Source: Herminiimonas sp.
GTDB taxonomy: Bacteria > Pseudomonadota > Gammaproteobacteria > Burkholderiales > Burkholderiaceae
Length of the DNA stretch: 10,752 bases
NCBI GenBank assembly: GCA_014377155.1
Contig: JACMQD010000338.1
Coordinates: 1-10,752 of the forward strand
Direction of reading: 5' to 3'
Shown: positions 1 to 6,932 of the stretch, one piece after another
Position numbering within the stretch: position 1 is the stretch's first letter
How the letters are laid out: each line of letters opens with the position of its first letter
The notes under the pieces: generated by a model
The model's input: only the letters and a program-made list of their open reading frames with translations
Told to the model about the DNA's origin: nothing
The model's database searches: none
Program-made: the position numbers and the translations under genes

Positions 1-545
1 GGCAAGCGCTCGAACAGCTTGCCGGTATCTCCGTAGCCGATGCTGCAGACGAAGTTGACCCTGACCGTGGTGCCGATGAAAAATTCTGCGTTCAGTTTGT
101 TTTCATCGAAACCGGATATCGGACCGCAATCGAGTCCGATGGCGCGCGCGGCCATCATCAGATAGGCGCCCTGCAAGGAAGAATTGCGAAAGGCCGTCGC
201 GTCGATGGCGGCCTGATTGCCAGCAAACCATGCACGCGCATCGGCATGCGGAAACAGTTGCGGCAGCTTTTCATAAAATTCCATGTCCATGCCGATGATC
301 GCTGTCACCGGCGCTTGCCGGGTTTTTGCTTCATTGCCAGCCGACATGCACGGACCGAGACGTGCCCTCCCCTCATCCGATTTGACGAAAATGATCCGCG
401 CCGGTGACGAGTTAGCAGAGGTCGGCCCCCACTTCATCAGGTCGTAGATCTGGTGCAGCTGGTCATCCGTGACGGGTTTATCGCTCCAGCCGTTGTGGCT
501 GCGGGCAGAGAGAAAGAGCGCGTTGAGCGCAGAGTTGTCGAGCAT
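1..545 (-). CDS. RutE/HadB-family flavin nitroreductase (putative malonic semialdehyde reductase), 3' end cut by window edge
   Basis: Translation of the minus strand gives 181 residues with no stop before the left edge. From memory it aligns end to end with E. coli RutE (about 196 aa), so roughly 15 C-terminal residues are missing. Landmarks: HNGW at 18-21, [13 protein letters not shown] at 38-50 (FMN-binding segment typical of this nitroreductase subfamily), [12 protein letters not shown] at 119-130, [11 protein letters not shown] at 137-147 and IGYGD at 169-173. RutE reduces malonic semialdehyde to 3-hydroxypropionate in the Rut pyrimidine pathway with FMN and NAD(P)H; orphan homologues are often annotated only as NAD(P)H nitroreductases. 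No other rut gene is visible here, so the substrate is uncertain. The start ATG at 545 has AGGGA seven bases upstream. It is divergent from the DUF1841 gene. Family assignment is strong, physiological role is not. Confidence 0.88.
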   Translation of the reverse strand, partial: MLDNSALNALFLSARSHNGWSDKPVTDDQLHQIYDLMKWGPTSANSSPARIIFVKSDEGRARLGPCMSAGNEAKTRQAPVTAIIGMDMEFYEKLPQLFPHADARAWFAGNQAAIDATAFRNSSLQGAYLMMAARAIGLDCGPISGFDENKLNAEFFIGTTVRVNFVCSIGYGDTGKLFERL

Positions 546-552
546 GATGATT

Positions 553-557
553 TCCCT
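553..557 (-). promoter_or_regulatory. Ribosome binding site of the RutE-like gene
   Basis: AGGGA on the minus strand, seven bases before the ATG at 545. It supports that start; the next bases upstream offer no other in-frame ATG with a better site. Confidence 0.6.
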
Positions 558-568
558 GATTCTGGTTG

Positions 569-587
569 GATTGCGCATGATGCAATC
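569..587. promoter_or_regulatory. Imperfect inverted repeat in the divergent intergenic region (possible operator)
   Basis: Arms GATTGC and GCAATC are separated by 7 bases, and a third copy of the GCAATC sequence lies at about 605-611. The repeat sits between the divergent RutE-like and DUF1841 genes, close upstream of the former. It could be a regulator site, but six-base arms also occur by chance, so this is weak. Confidence 0.25.
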
Positions 588-610
588 GCTGGCCGCCATG
601 GTATCGCAAT

Positions 611-624
611 CGGGACAGGTCCCG
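611..624. promoter_or_regulatory. 14-bp inverted repeat overlapping the DUF1841 -35 element (possible operator)
   Basis: CGGGAC (611-616), a two-base centre AG, then GTCCCG (619-624): perfect six-base arms. It covers the predicted -35 hexamer at 612-617, where a bound repressor would block RNA polymerase. No regulator gene is adjacent, so the binding protein, if any, is unknown. Confidence 0.35.
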
Positions 625-640
625 CACATCGACGTACAAT
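612..640 (+). promoter_or_regulatory. Sigma70-type promoter of the DUF1841 gene
   Basis: -35 GGGACA (612-617, four of six consensus bases), spacer of exactly 17 bases, -10 TACAAT (635-640, five of six). Predicted transcription start near 647 leaves a short leader of about 26 bases before the ATG at 673. Confidence 0.6.
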
Positions 641-672
641 AACGGTCTGCCGCCAATACCTTTGCCCAAGCC

Positions 673-1098
673 ATGTTCAATCCGTCCCAGCAGGATGTGC
701 GACGCTTCTTTTGCGAAACCAGCCACAAGACCCACAACAACGGCATTCTGACGCCCATGGAGGCGATCGCCCGTGACTGGATCGTCGAGCATCCGGAGTA
801 TGCGCATGCACTGGCCGATACCGACGCTGCCCTCGAAGCCGACTATTCGGTGGAGCGCGGCCAAGATAACCCGTTCCTGCACCTGTCGATGCACCTGTCG
901 ATCGCCGAACAAATCTCGATCGATCAGCCGCCCGGCATTCGCGCGGCCTTCCTGGCATTGACGCAGCGGCTCGGCTCGGCGCACGATGCGCATCACCAGA
1001 TCATGGAATGTCTGGGCGAAATGCTGTGGACGTCACAGCGAAACGGCCTGCCGCCGGATGGTAGCGCCTATGTCGAATGCATCAGGAATAGATCGTAA
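673..1098 (+). CDS. DUF1841 family protein
   Basis: The 141-residue product starts [13 protein letters not shown], the conserved opening of DUF1841 proteins (Pfam PF08897), which are small cytoplasmic proteins common in beta- and gammaproteobacteria with no established function. Other family features are the 'HPEY' segment near residue 40, the '[13 protein letters not shown]'-like stretch (here [14 protein letters not shown], about 64-77) and the His-rich '[17 protein letters not shown]' region near 103-119. Histidines and acidic residues in these helices could bind metal, but that is speculation. No signal peptide or membrane segment is visible. It is a single-gene transcript: its own promoter lies just upstream and a strong terminator follows 33 bases after the stop. 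The Shine-Dalgarno site is poor, but the start fits the family N-terminus. Confidence 0.9.
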   Translation: MFNPSQQDVRRFFCETSHKTHNNGILTPMEAIARDWIVEHPEYAHALADTDAALEADYSVERGQDNPFLHLSMHLSIAEQISIDQPPGIRAAFLALTQRLGSAHDAHHQIMECLGEMLWTSQRNGLPPDGSAYVECIRNRS

Positions 1099-1130
1099 AT
1101 CTCCGTTGCGCTACCAAAGGCCAGACACGA

Positions 1131-1161
1131 AAAAAAGCCCTCGACGCATCGAGGGCTTTTT
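1131..1161. terminator. Bidirectional intrinsic terminator between convergent genes
   Basis: Eight-base perfect stem GCCCTCGA (1137-1144) / TCGAGGGC (1149-1156) with tetraloop CGCA, flanked by six A on the left and five T on the right. The A and T tracts extend the stem and give a U-run on both strands. It ends the DUF1841 transcript on the plus strand and the cytochrome operon on the minus strand. Confidence 0.92.
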
Positions 1162-1175
1162 GATGTCAGGCTAAC

Positions 1176-1529
1176 CTAGCGGCGCAGGATCAGAGAACCG
1201 GGCAGGCTGTGCAAATACGCCGATACGTCTTTAACGTCCTGCGGTGACAGCGGCTTGGCCTGGCCCGCCATGATGGCGTTGCCGCGACCGTTCATCGCAT
1301 CGACGCCGCGCTTGTAGGCATTCAGCGCTTGCTCCAGGTAGTCGGCATGCTGGCCGGCCAGTTTTGGATAGCTCGGATCGATCGGGCTGTTGAAGTCTTT
1401 GCCGTGGCAGGCAGCACAGCTGTATTTTTCGGCTACCGCCTTGCCGGCGGCGATGTTACCGCCTGCCTGCGCGCTCAACGACAGCACTGAAGCTGCCAGT
1501 ACGACAGCACATCCCAGAATTTTTTTCAT
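1176..1529 (-). CDS. Exported monoheme cytochrome c (second gene of the pair)
   Basis: The 117-residue precursor has a signal peptide (MKKILGC, hydrophobic core, probable cleavage after AQA at 20-22). One heme-c motif CAACH lies at 38-42. Met87 in NAIMAGQ is the likely distal heme ligand. The segment YPKLAGQHADYLEQALNAY (54-72) is typical of class I c4/c553-like cytochromes. Expected location is the periplasm as a soluble electron carrier, matured by the Ccm system. The open frame extends upstream to 1691 but the extension runs through the preceding cytochrome in another frame, so the ATG at 1529, which opens directly into the signal peptide, is the real start. It lies 13 bases after the stop of the first cytochrome, so the pair is surely co-transcribed. 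The electron partner is unknown; 'cytochrome c4/c553-like' is as far as I can name it. Confidence 0.9.
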   Translation of the reverse strand: MKKILGCAVVLAASVLSLSAQAGGNIAAGKAVAEKYSCAACHGKDFNSPIDPSYPKLAGQHADYLEQALNAYKRGVDAMNGRGNAIMAGQAKPLSPQDVKDVSAYLHSLPGSLILRR

Positions 1530-1542
1530 TTGTGCGATTCCG

Positions 1543-1863
1543 TTATTTCTGCTGCGAATAATAAGCCGCGATGTCGGCCATGTCCTGGTCCGACAGGCTG
1601 GTGGCGATGCCGCGCATGGTCGGATGCTTGCGATCGCCCTTTTTGTAGGCGTTGAGGGCGTTTTCGATGTACTTTGCAGGCTGGCCGCCAATCATCGGCA
1701 CCTGGTAGACCGAAGGGAAAGTAGCCTTGTAGCCCGCTATAGCGTGGCAGCCGATACACATCGCGATTTTGTTTTCCGCCGCTTTGGCGTTGCCAACGAT
1801 ATCTGCCGCAGCAGCGATGTTGGCAATGCCCGCAAGCGCGAGAAATGCTAATAATTTTTTCAT
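1543..1863 (-). CDS. Exported monoheme cytochrome c (first gene of the pair)
   Basis: The 106-residue precursor has a signal peptide (MKKLLAFLAL..., likely cleavage after the AAAA run at about residue 20) and a single heme motif CIGCH at 36-40. GGQPAKYIENALNAYKKG (59-76) parallels the same segment of the downstream cytochrome. Met83 in PTMRGIA is the probable axial ligand (Met57 is a less likely alternative). It is a class I cytochrome c of the c4/c553 type, predicted to be a periplasmic electron carrier. Both proteins carry the AL-NAYK-G element that in diheme cytochrome c4 occurs once per domain, so the pair looks like a c4 whose halves are separate genes. The start codon lacks a clear Shine-Dalgarno site but leads straight into the signal peptide. 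Confidence 0.9.
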   Translation of the reverse strand: MKKLLAFLALAGIANIAAAADIVGNAKAAENKIAMCIGCHAIAGYKATFPSVYQVPMIGGQPAKYIENALNAYKKGDRKHPTMRGIATSLSDQDMADIAAYYSQQK

Positions 1864-1974
1864 GGTAGCTGTGTAAGTAATACGAAAATCGCGAAAGTCG
1901 TTCGGCGCCTGATCCCGCCCGGCCAGTCCTGGGCCATGAAGGAGATGCGTTGCCGGTCGCCGCTAAAGCGCATG

Positions 1975-2003
1975 ATTTTAACCCAAGACGCACCGCCAGT
2001 CTA
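1975..2003 (-). promoter_or_regulatory. Sigma70-type promoter of the cytochrome pair
   Basis: On the minus strand: -35 TAGACT (2003-1998, four of six), 17-base spacer, -10 TAAAAT (1980-1975, five of six). Transcription would begin near 1968, giving a leader of about 105 bases before the ATG at 1863. I see no convincing terminator between it and the upstream membrane-protein gene that ends at 2047, so read-through is also possible. Confidence 0.5.
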
Positions 2004-2046
2004 TTGTGAATAAGGAACGGTGGCCTTGCCGAACCAGCCGCACACG

Positions 2047-4176
2047 TCAGTGACGCGGTCCATTTACCTCGTCAGCAGCATCCGGCTCGACGGTGGGCCG
2101 TGCCGGCATGCTGGCCGCATCCTGCCTTTCAGGGAACAGAAAGGCCTGCGGTGACGCGGTAAAGCGCCTTAACATTGCGCGAAAAACCAGTCGCCGTACC
2201 CGAGCCGGCACGTCACGCGCCTGTAATGCAAGAGTAAGCGAGCAACCGAACGCGACGCTGACATTGAGAATGCCAATAGCGAAGATGCCGGCCACTGCCA
2301 ACCAAAACTGCACCGAAAACAGAATCGGCCAGCCAAGCATCGCGGCCGCCGACGTCAGCGATGCTGTCGACAGCGTCACATGCCGGACATCCAGCGGCAG
2401 GCCGAAAAACTGTGCGAACACCGGTGTCATGCCGAGCAATATCGCCAGCGATATATTGCCCGCCAAGCCAGAGATATTGTGTTCGAGCCACATGGCCACG
2501 CGCTCTGCGCGGGCGGCGCCGAGCGAGCGCACCAGGCGCCGGTGATGGGTTAGGGATTCCCGCAGGCGGCGCAGCGCAAACCAGTTATCGGCAAAGCCGG
2601 CCGACAGACTTGCCACCCATAGCAGTACACCCGTGAACGCGGCAAATAACGGCGTGACACCGACAATCGACAGCGATGCCATCGTCGCATGCGCCTTGGC
2701 GACATTCATCACCGGCACTCCCAGCACGAGTAGCATCGTCAACACCAGCATGAGCATCACCGGAATGACGGCGATAACATTACCGAACACGGCAGCAGCC
2801 TGCGAACGCAGCAGCCAGGCGATTTCCGACAACAGCATGCGCAAGCCGTCGACCGTATCGAGTGCACCCATTTTCGAGGCCAGCGCCGGGGCGGTGACGG
2901 CAGGCTGCTTGGTGGCGAGCACCCCGCCGATGGCGCTGATGACGATGAAGCTGGTGGCAAAAGTCAGCGAAGCGAAAAGGCCCTCGAAGAAGCGTGCCAT
3001 TCCTGCGCCTGCCACCCCGACCTTGATCAGTTGCGTGAAGGCCGTGACCACGCCGCCGAGGCACGCAGCCTTGAACATGGCCCGGTACTGGCTGCGATCG
3101 CGTGCGATGTATTGCTCGCCATGATCGGCATTGCGCTCGACCATCTTGCGCGCCAATAGCGAAAAACTGCGGCTAACCAAAACCCGGATCGAAGACCGGT
3201 TGTGATGCGCGGTAATTAGGTCCACCAGCAGCGCCTGCACCTGGCCACTTCCCTGGCCGAAGTGGGAGGTCGCGCGCAGGTCGATCAAGCGCGCCATGCG
3301 CGCCAATTGCGCGCGCATGCGCTCGGTGTGATAGACCAGTCCGACCGAGACGCCGAACTCATCCAGATGCAGATAGATACGGTCTGTCTGCGCCTGACAA
3401 ACCGCAATCAGCATACGCACGCTGCGCAGCGCGGCGTCGTTTTGCGCACTGGTCATGAGATAGGTTTCCAGTTCCCGGCGCAAGGCCATGAACGGCGTGG
3501 CCTGCAGCGGCATGCGCGGCTCCAGCCTTTCGCGAAACGCCGGGCTGACGCCGACCGACACGACCATCGTCACCAGATACAACAGTGCCTCGTCGACCTG
3601 CTGCCGGTACGAGTGCGCGATGCCGTCGTCGGCGCACATCTTCCACAGCCGCGACAAGGTGTCATGATCCAGCCCCAGCAACCAGTCGGCATCTTCGGGC
3701 TCGGGAAACATCGCGGTAAACAGCGTTGACAGATCCTGCTGTGTCGGCGGCCGCGGCAACACCAGCTTGACAACACGCTCCGACAGTTCGCTGAAAAAAG
3801 CGGGCTCGCGAGGCAGCCCGGTTGCCGAAAACAGCTCGGGTCCGACCGCCTCACGCAAGGTTTTTTGTAACGTTGCCTGTACCACCCGTTTGATGTCACG
3901 ATGATTGTCGAGCCAGTCGAGCAGAAACCCGGTGCGCTGATGCTTGTCGCGACGCCATTCACTGTCATCGAGCAGGCTTACGCGCGGCTCGCGGCGCACC
4001 CAGTCGGCCACATCGATCATCCAGTTGGCGCGTTCGTTCCATGAAGCGATGGGATCGGCGCGCTGCATCAGCGCATCGACCTGCGGCGCATACTCCAGAT
4101 GCAACTCGTTACTGTGGCGTGCGCCACGACGGAATCTGCGCCAGATGGCCCAGACCCTCAAGAGGGAAATTTTCAT
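2047..4176 (-). CDS. Multi-spanning membrane protein of the 'site-specific recombinase' (Gcr/SpecificRecomb) family
   Basis: The 709-residue product matches the Pfam SpecificRecomb family (PF10136), named after a neisserial putative recombinase. Residues 1-360 are soluble and helical, rich in Arg, Asp and Glu. The C-terminal half holds about six to seven hydrophobic segments, roughly at 369-390, 400-421, 462-487, 498-526, 571-592, 603-622 and 624-650. Family-typical stretches include GEQYIARDRSQYRAMFKAA (353-371) and ATKQPAVTAPALASK (421-435). The last 50 residues form a basic, then acidic, non-membrane tail. I see neither the R-H-R-Y set of tyrosine recombinases nor a serine-recombinase N-terminus, so the name should not be read as evidence of DNA recombination; an inner-membrane protein of unknown function is the safer description. 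It starts at ATG 4176 with a weak ribosome site and is divergent from the MoxR operon. No flanking repeats or transposase suggest mobility. Confidence 0.85.
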   Translation of the reverse strand: MKISLLRVWAIWRRFRRGARHSNELHLEYAPQVDALMQRADPIASWNERANWMIDVADWVRREPRVSLLDDSEWRRDKHQRTGFLLDWLDNHRDIKRVVQATLQKTLREAVGPELFSATGLPREPAFFSELSERVVKLVLPRPPTQQDLSTLFTAMFPEPEDADWLLGLDHDTLSRLWKMCADDGIAHSYRQQVDEALLYLVTMVVSVGVSPAFRERLEPRMPLQATPFMALRRELETYLMTSAQNDAALRSVRMLIAVCQAQTDRIYLHLDEFGVSVGLVYHTERMRAQLARMARLIDLRATSHFGQGSGQVQALLVDLITAHHNRSSIRVLVSRSFSLLARKMVERNADHGEQYIARDRSQYRAMFKAACLGGVVTAFTQLIKVGVAGAGMARFFEGLFASLTFATSFIVISAIGGVLATKQPAVTAPALASKMGALDTVDGLRMLLSEIAWLLRSQAAAVFGNVIAVIPVMLMLVLTMLLVLGVPVMNVAKAHATMASLSIVGVTPLFAAFTGVLLWVASLSAGFADNWFALRRLRESLTHHRRLVRSLGAARAERVAMWLEHNISGLAGNISLAILLGMTPVFAQFFGLPLDVRHVTLSTASLTSAAAMLGWPILFSVQFWLAVAGIFAIGILNVSVAFGCSLTLALQARDVPARVRRLVFRAMLRRFTASPQAFLFPERQDAASMPARPTVEPDAADEVNGPRH

Positions 4177-4290
4177 GTTCGATCTGTTGTGGTCGAAATA
4201 ACCAGATGGTCAGATGGCGAAGCCGCGTGCTGCTCGCAGACTCTTTCTCGCTTATACTCGATTTTATTTTCTGAATGATGACATAACCGT
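4177..4290. other. Divergent intergenic region between the membrane protein and the MoxR operon
   Basis: These 114 AT-richer bases must hold promoters for both directions. The best plus-strand -10 candidate is TATACT at 4253-4258, but no good -35 lies 16-18 bases before it. On the minus strand TATAAG (4256-4251) overlaps the same position, again without a clear -35. Only the region, not exact promoters, can be supported. Confidence 0.4.
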
Positions 4291-5145
4291 ATGCGACACG
4301 ACACACGATTCCAAGGTTCCCAAACCTACGTTGCCACTGATGACCTGAAGCTGGCAGTCAATGCCGCCATGACATTGCAGCGGCCTCTATTGATCAAGGG
4401 TGAGCCGGGGACCGGCAAGACCATGCTGGCGGAAGAGGTTGCGGCCGCGCTTGGCATGCCGCTTCAGCAATGGCACATCAAGTCCACCACTAAGGCGCAG
4501 CAGGGATTATACGAGTATGACGCGGTTTCCCGGCTGCGCGATTCGCAATTGGGCGACGAACGGGTCAAGGATATTCATAACTACATCGTCAAAGGCGTCT
4601 TGTGGCAAGCCTTCGATGCCGATCAACAGCAAGTGTTGCTGATCGATGAAATCGACAAGGCCGACATCGAATTTCCGAACGACCTGCTGCGCGAACTCGA
4701 TCGCATGGAATTCTATGTCTACGAGACCCGCGAAATGGTCAAGGCCAAGCATCGGCCGCTGGTGATCATTACCTCCAACAATGAAAAAGAATTGCCGGAC
4801 GCTTTCCTGCGCCGTTGCTTTTTCCATTACATCAAGTTTCCGGACAAAGACACGATGCAGCAGATCGTCGATGTGCATTTCCCCACATTGAAAAAAGATT
4901 TGCTGGCACAGGCCCTGCAGACTTTTTATGAAGTGCGCGACGTGCCCGGCCTCAAGAAAAAGCCGTCGACCTCGGAATTGCTCGACTGGCTGAAGCTGTT
5001 GTTGGCCGAAGATATTCCGGCAGAAGCGCTGCGCAGCAAGGACGCCAAGACTGTGGTGCCACCGCTGCACGGCGCGCTGCTCAAGAATGAGCAAGACGTG
5101 CACCTGTTCGAGCGCCTGGTTTTCATGTCCAAGAACAACCGCTGA
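4291..5145 (+). CDS. MoxR-family AAA+ ATPase
   Basis: The 284-residue product is a MoxR-type AAA+ ATPase. It has Walker A GEPGTGKT at 37-44, Walker B VLLIDEID at 115-122, sensor 1 around ITSNNEKELPD (160-170) with the arginine-finger candidate in FLRRC (172-176), and a C-terminal lid with KKPSTSELLDWL (223-234). MoxR ATPases act in the cytoplasm as chaperone-like remodelling enzymes, usually with a VWA-domain protein from the same operon, to mature or insert cofactors into client complexes. The VWA partner is encoded two genes downstream. The start ATG at 4291 is fixed by an in-frame TGA at 4279-4281; the ribosome site is weak. No client is identifiable here, so the process served is unknown. 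Confidence 0.95.
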   Translation: MRHDTRFQGSQTYVATDDLKLAVNAAMTLQRPLLIKGEPGTGKTMLAEEVAAALGMPLQQWHIKSTTKAQQGLYEYDAVSRLRDSQLGDERVKDIHNYIVKGVLWQAFDADQQQVLLIDEIDKADIEFPNDLLRELDRMEFYVYETREMVKAKHRPLVIITSNNEKELPDAFLRRCFFHYIKFPDKDTMQQIVDVHFPTLKKDLLAQALQTFYEVRDVPGLKKKPSTSELLDWLKLLLAEDIPAEALRSKDAKTVVPPLHGALLKNEQDVHLFERLVFMSKNNR

Positions 5146-5147
5146 GG
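5144..5147 (+). promoter_or_regulatory. Ribosome binding site of the GNAT gene, overlapping the MoxR stop
   Basis: GAGG overlaps the TGA stop of the ATPase gene (5143-5145) and lies six bases before the ATG at 5154. This fixes the start and suggests translational coupling. Confidence 0.65.
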
Positions 5148-5153
5148 CAGCCC

Positions 5154-5741
5154 ATGCCGTTCGCCGAACCGATCACGCTGCGCGGCACGCATGTGACACT
5201 GGAGCCATTGGCCCAAACCCATCATGACGGCCTGTGCGCGGCGGTTGCCGATGGTGAGCTCTGGTCGCTGTGGTACACGTCGATTCCGACGCCGGATGCG
5301 ATGGGTGCCGAAATCACGCGTCGCCTGGGTCTGCAAGCCAATGGCAGCATGCTGCCGTTTGCGATGCGGCGCAACGACACCGGCGCAGTCTGCGGCATGA
5401 CTACCTTCATGCATATCGACGCCGCAAACCGCCGAGTCGAGATCGGCTCGACCTGGACCGCCGCCAGCGCTCAGCACACCGGCATCAATACCGAAGCCAA
5501 GCTGCTGTTGCTGGGTCATGCGTTCGACGATCTGCAGTGCATCGCAGTCGAGTTTCGCACTCATTTCATGAACTACGCATCGCGCGCGGCGATTTTGCGC
5601 ATCGGCGCCAAGCAAGATGGCATCTTGCGTAACCATCAGATCAATGCCCATGGCGGCTATCGCGATACGGTAGTGTTCTCGATCGTCGAATCGGAGTGGC
5701 CGGCCGTGCGGCAGCATTTGCGATTCAAATTAGACCTGTAA
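5154..5741 (+). CDS. GNAT-family N-acetyltransferase (RimJ/RimL-like)
   Basis: The 195-residue product fits the RimJ/RimL-like Acetyltransf_3 group. It opens with the strand ITLRGTHVTLEPL (7-19). A central region VCGMTTFMHIDAANRRVEIG (79-98) precedes the acetyl-CoA loop SAQHTGINTEAKLLLL (105-120), followed by VEFRTHFMNYASRAAILRIGA (about 132-152), where the Asn and the Ser/Arg are typical of the family. The pyrophosphate loop reads Q-H-T-G-I-N rather than the textbook Q/R-x-x-G-x-G/A; this subgroup commonly has N-T-E-x-K there, so activity need not be lost. It would transfer acetyl from acetyl-CoA to an amine, but the substrate cannot be told from sequence. It sits 8 bases after the ATPase gene and 9 before the VWA gene, hence in one operon, and might modify a protein of that system. 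Confidence 0.92.
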   Translation: MPFAEPITLRGTHVTLEPLAQTHHDGLCAAVADGELWSLWYTSIPTPDAMGAEITRRLGLQANGSMLPFAMRRNDTGAVCGMTTFMHIDAANRRVEIGSTWTAASAQHTGINTEAKLLLLGHAFDDLQCIAVEFRTHFMNYASRAAILRIGAKQDGILRNHQINAHGGYRDTVVFSIVESEWPAVRQHLRFKLDL

Positions 5742-5744
5742 GGA
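5740..5744 (+). promoter_or_regulatory. Ribosome binding site that selects the GTG start of the VWA gene
   Basis: AAGGA overlaps the TAA stop of the acetyltransferase gene (5739-5741) and is six bases before GTG at 5751. This supports the non-ATG start and coupled translation. Confidence 0.7.
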
Positions 5745-5750
5745 TTTGCC

Positions 5751-6920
5751 GTGTTAATCGATTTCTTTTTTACCTTGAAGGATGCCAAGATTCCGGTATC
5801 GATCAAGGAATTCCTGATCCTGCTGGAGGCCATGCAAAAGAACGTCATCGACAACTCGCTTGATGATTTTTATTTCCTCTCGCGCCTGACCCTGGTCAAG
5901 GACGAAGCGCACTACGATAAGTTCGACAAAGCGTTCGGTCTGTACTTCAAGGGCATCGATGCCGTGTTCGACAAGAATGCCGATATTCCGCTTGACTGGC
6001 TGTTGAAGCGCATGCAGCGCGAACTGACGCCCGAGCAACTGGCGCAACTGGAAAAATTCGGCTATGACAAGCTGATGGATCGTCTCAACGAATTGCTCAA
6101 GGAGCAGAAGGAGCGCCACGAAGGTGGCAGCAAATGGATCGGCACCGGCGGCACCTCGCCCTTCGGCAACGGTGGCCAGAATCCGGAAGGCATCCGCATC
6201 GGCGGCGAAGGCGGCAACCGCACCGCGGTCAAGGTGTGGGAAGCGCGGGCCTATCGTGACTACGACGCCGAACGCGAACTCGGCACGCGCAACATCAAGG
6301 TCGCGCTGCGGCGACTGCGCAAGTTCGCCCGCGAAGGTGCCGAGGACGAATTGGCGCTCGACGACACGATCCGTGCCACCGCCAACAATGCCGGCTATCT
6401 CGATATCCGCATGCAGCCCGAACGCCGCAACAAGATCAAGGTGTTGATGCTGCTCGACGTCGGCGGCACCATGGACGACCACATCGCGCGTACCGAGGAA
6501 TTGTTTTCCGCCTCGAAGACCGAGTTCAAGAATATGGAATTCTTTTATTTCCACAACTGCGTCTACGATTATGTCTGGAAGAACAACCGGCGGCGACATG
6601 CAGAACGCTTTCCGACCTGGGATATCTTGCGCAAATATACACCGGACACCAAGCTGATTTTTGTCGGTGACGCCACCATGAGTCCGTATGAAATCCTGCA
6701 GCCAGGTGGCTCGGTCGAATACAACAACGAAGAAGCCGGTGCCGAATGGTTGCAACGGTTTACCCATGCCTTTCCAAAGTTCATCTGGCTCAATCCGGAA
6801 CCGGAAGGTTTGTGGCAATATCGGCAGTCGATTTCGGTGATTCGGCAGATTATGAATAATCGGATGTTTCCGGTGACTATCGAGGGGTTGGAGAGAGGGA
6901 TGCGGTTGCTGAGTAAATAG
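5751..6920 (+). CDS. CoxE-like VWA-domain protein, partner of the MoxR ATPase
   Basis: The 389-residue protein begins at GTG. Residues 1-120 are helical (LIDFFFTLKDAKIPVSIKEF at 2-21 is the usual CoxE-like opening). About 125-157 is a glycine-rich linker. Residues 160-225 contain ARAYRDYDAERELGTRNIK, a conserved pre-VWA segment. The VWA domain runs from about 228. Its metal-ion (MIDAS) site reads D236-V-G-G-T240, where the classic motif is D-x-S-x-S; D-x-G-G-S/T is common in this subfamily. FYFHNCVYDYVW (265-276) and FVGDATMSPYEIL (304-316) supply later VWA strands, with D307 a candidate third metal ligand. The protein is cytoplasmic, with no signal peptide. VWA proteins of this sort recruit the client for the MoxR ATPase. 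It ends the operon; I see no terminator in the 12 bases before the convergent gene. Confidence 0.93.
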   Translation: MLIDFFFTLKDAKIPVSIKEFLILLEAMQKNVIDNSLDDFYFLSRLTLVKDEAHYDKFDKAFGLYFKGIDAVFDKNADIPLDWLLKRMQRELTPEQLAQLEKFGYDKLMDRLNELLKEQKERHEGGSKWIGTGGTSPFGNGGQNPEGIRIGGEGGNRTAVKVWEARAYRDYDAERELGTRNIKVALRRLRKFAREGAEDELALDDTIRATANNAGYLDIRMQPERRNKIKVLMLLDVGGTMDDHIARTEELFSASKTEFKNMEFFYFHNCVYDYVWKNNRRRHAERFPTWDILRKYTPDTKLIFVGDATMSPYEILQPGGSVEYNNEEAGAEWLQRFTHAFPKFIWLNPEPEGLWQYRQSISVIRQIMNNRMFPVTIEGLERGMRLLSK

Positions 6921-6932
6921 GGGGATAGGTGT

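Noticed and set aside
1530..1691. 54-codon N-terminal extension of the second cytochrome
   Set aside because: It runs through the coding sequence of the first cytochrome in another frame and would bury the signal peptide.
2047..4176. Mobile element or integrase locus suggested by the recombinase family name
   Set aside because: No inverted or direct repeats, attachment-like site, tRNA or transposase is seen, and the protein is a membrane protein without recombinase catalytic motifs.
5754..6818. Long open frame (354 codons) on the minus strand opposite the VWA gene
   Set aside because: The plus-strand VWA gene has clear homology, a ribosome site and operon context. The antisense product has no recognisable domain and is a by-product of GC-rich codon use.
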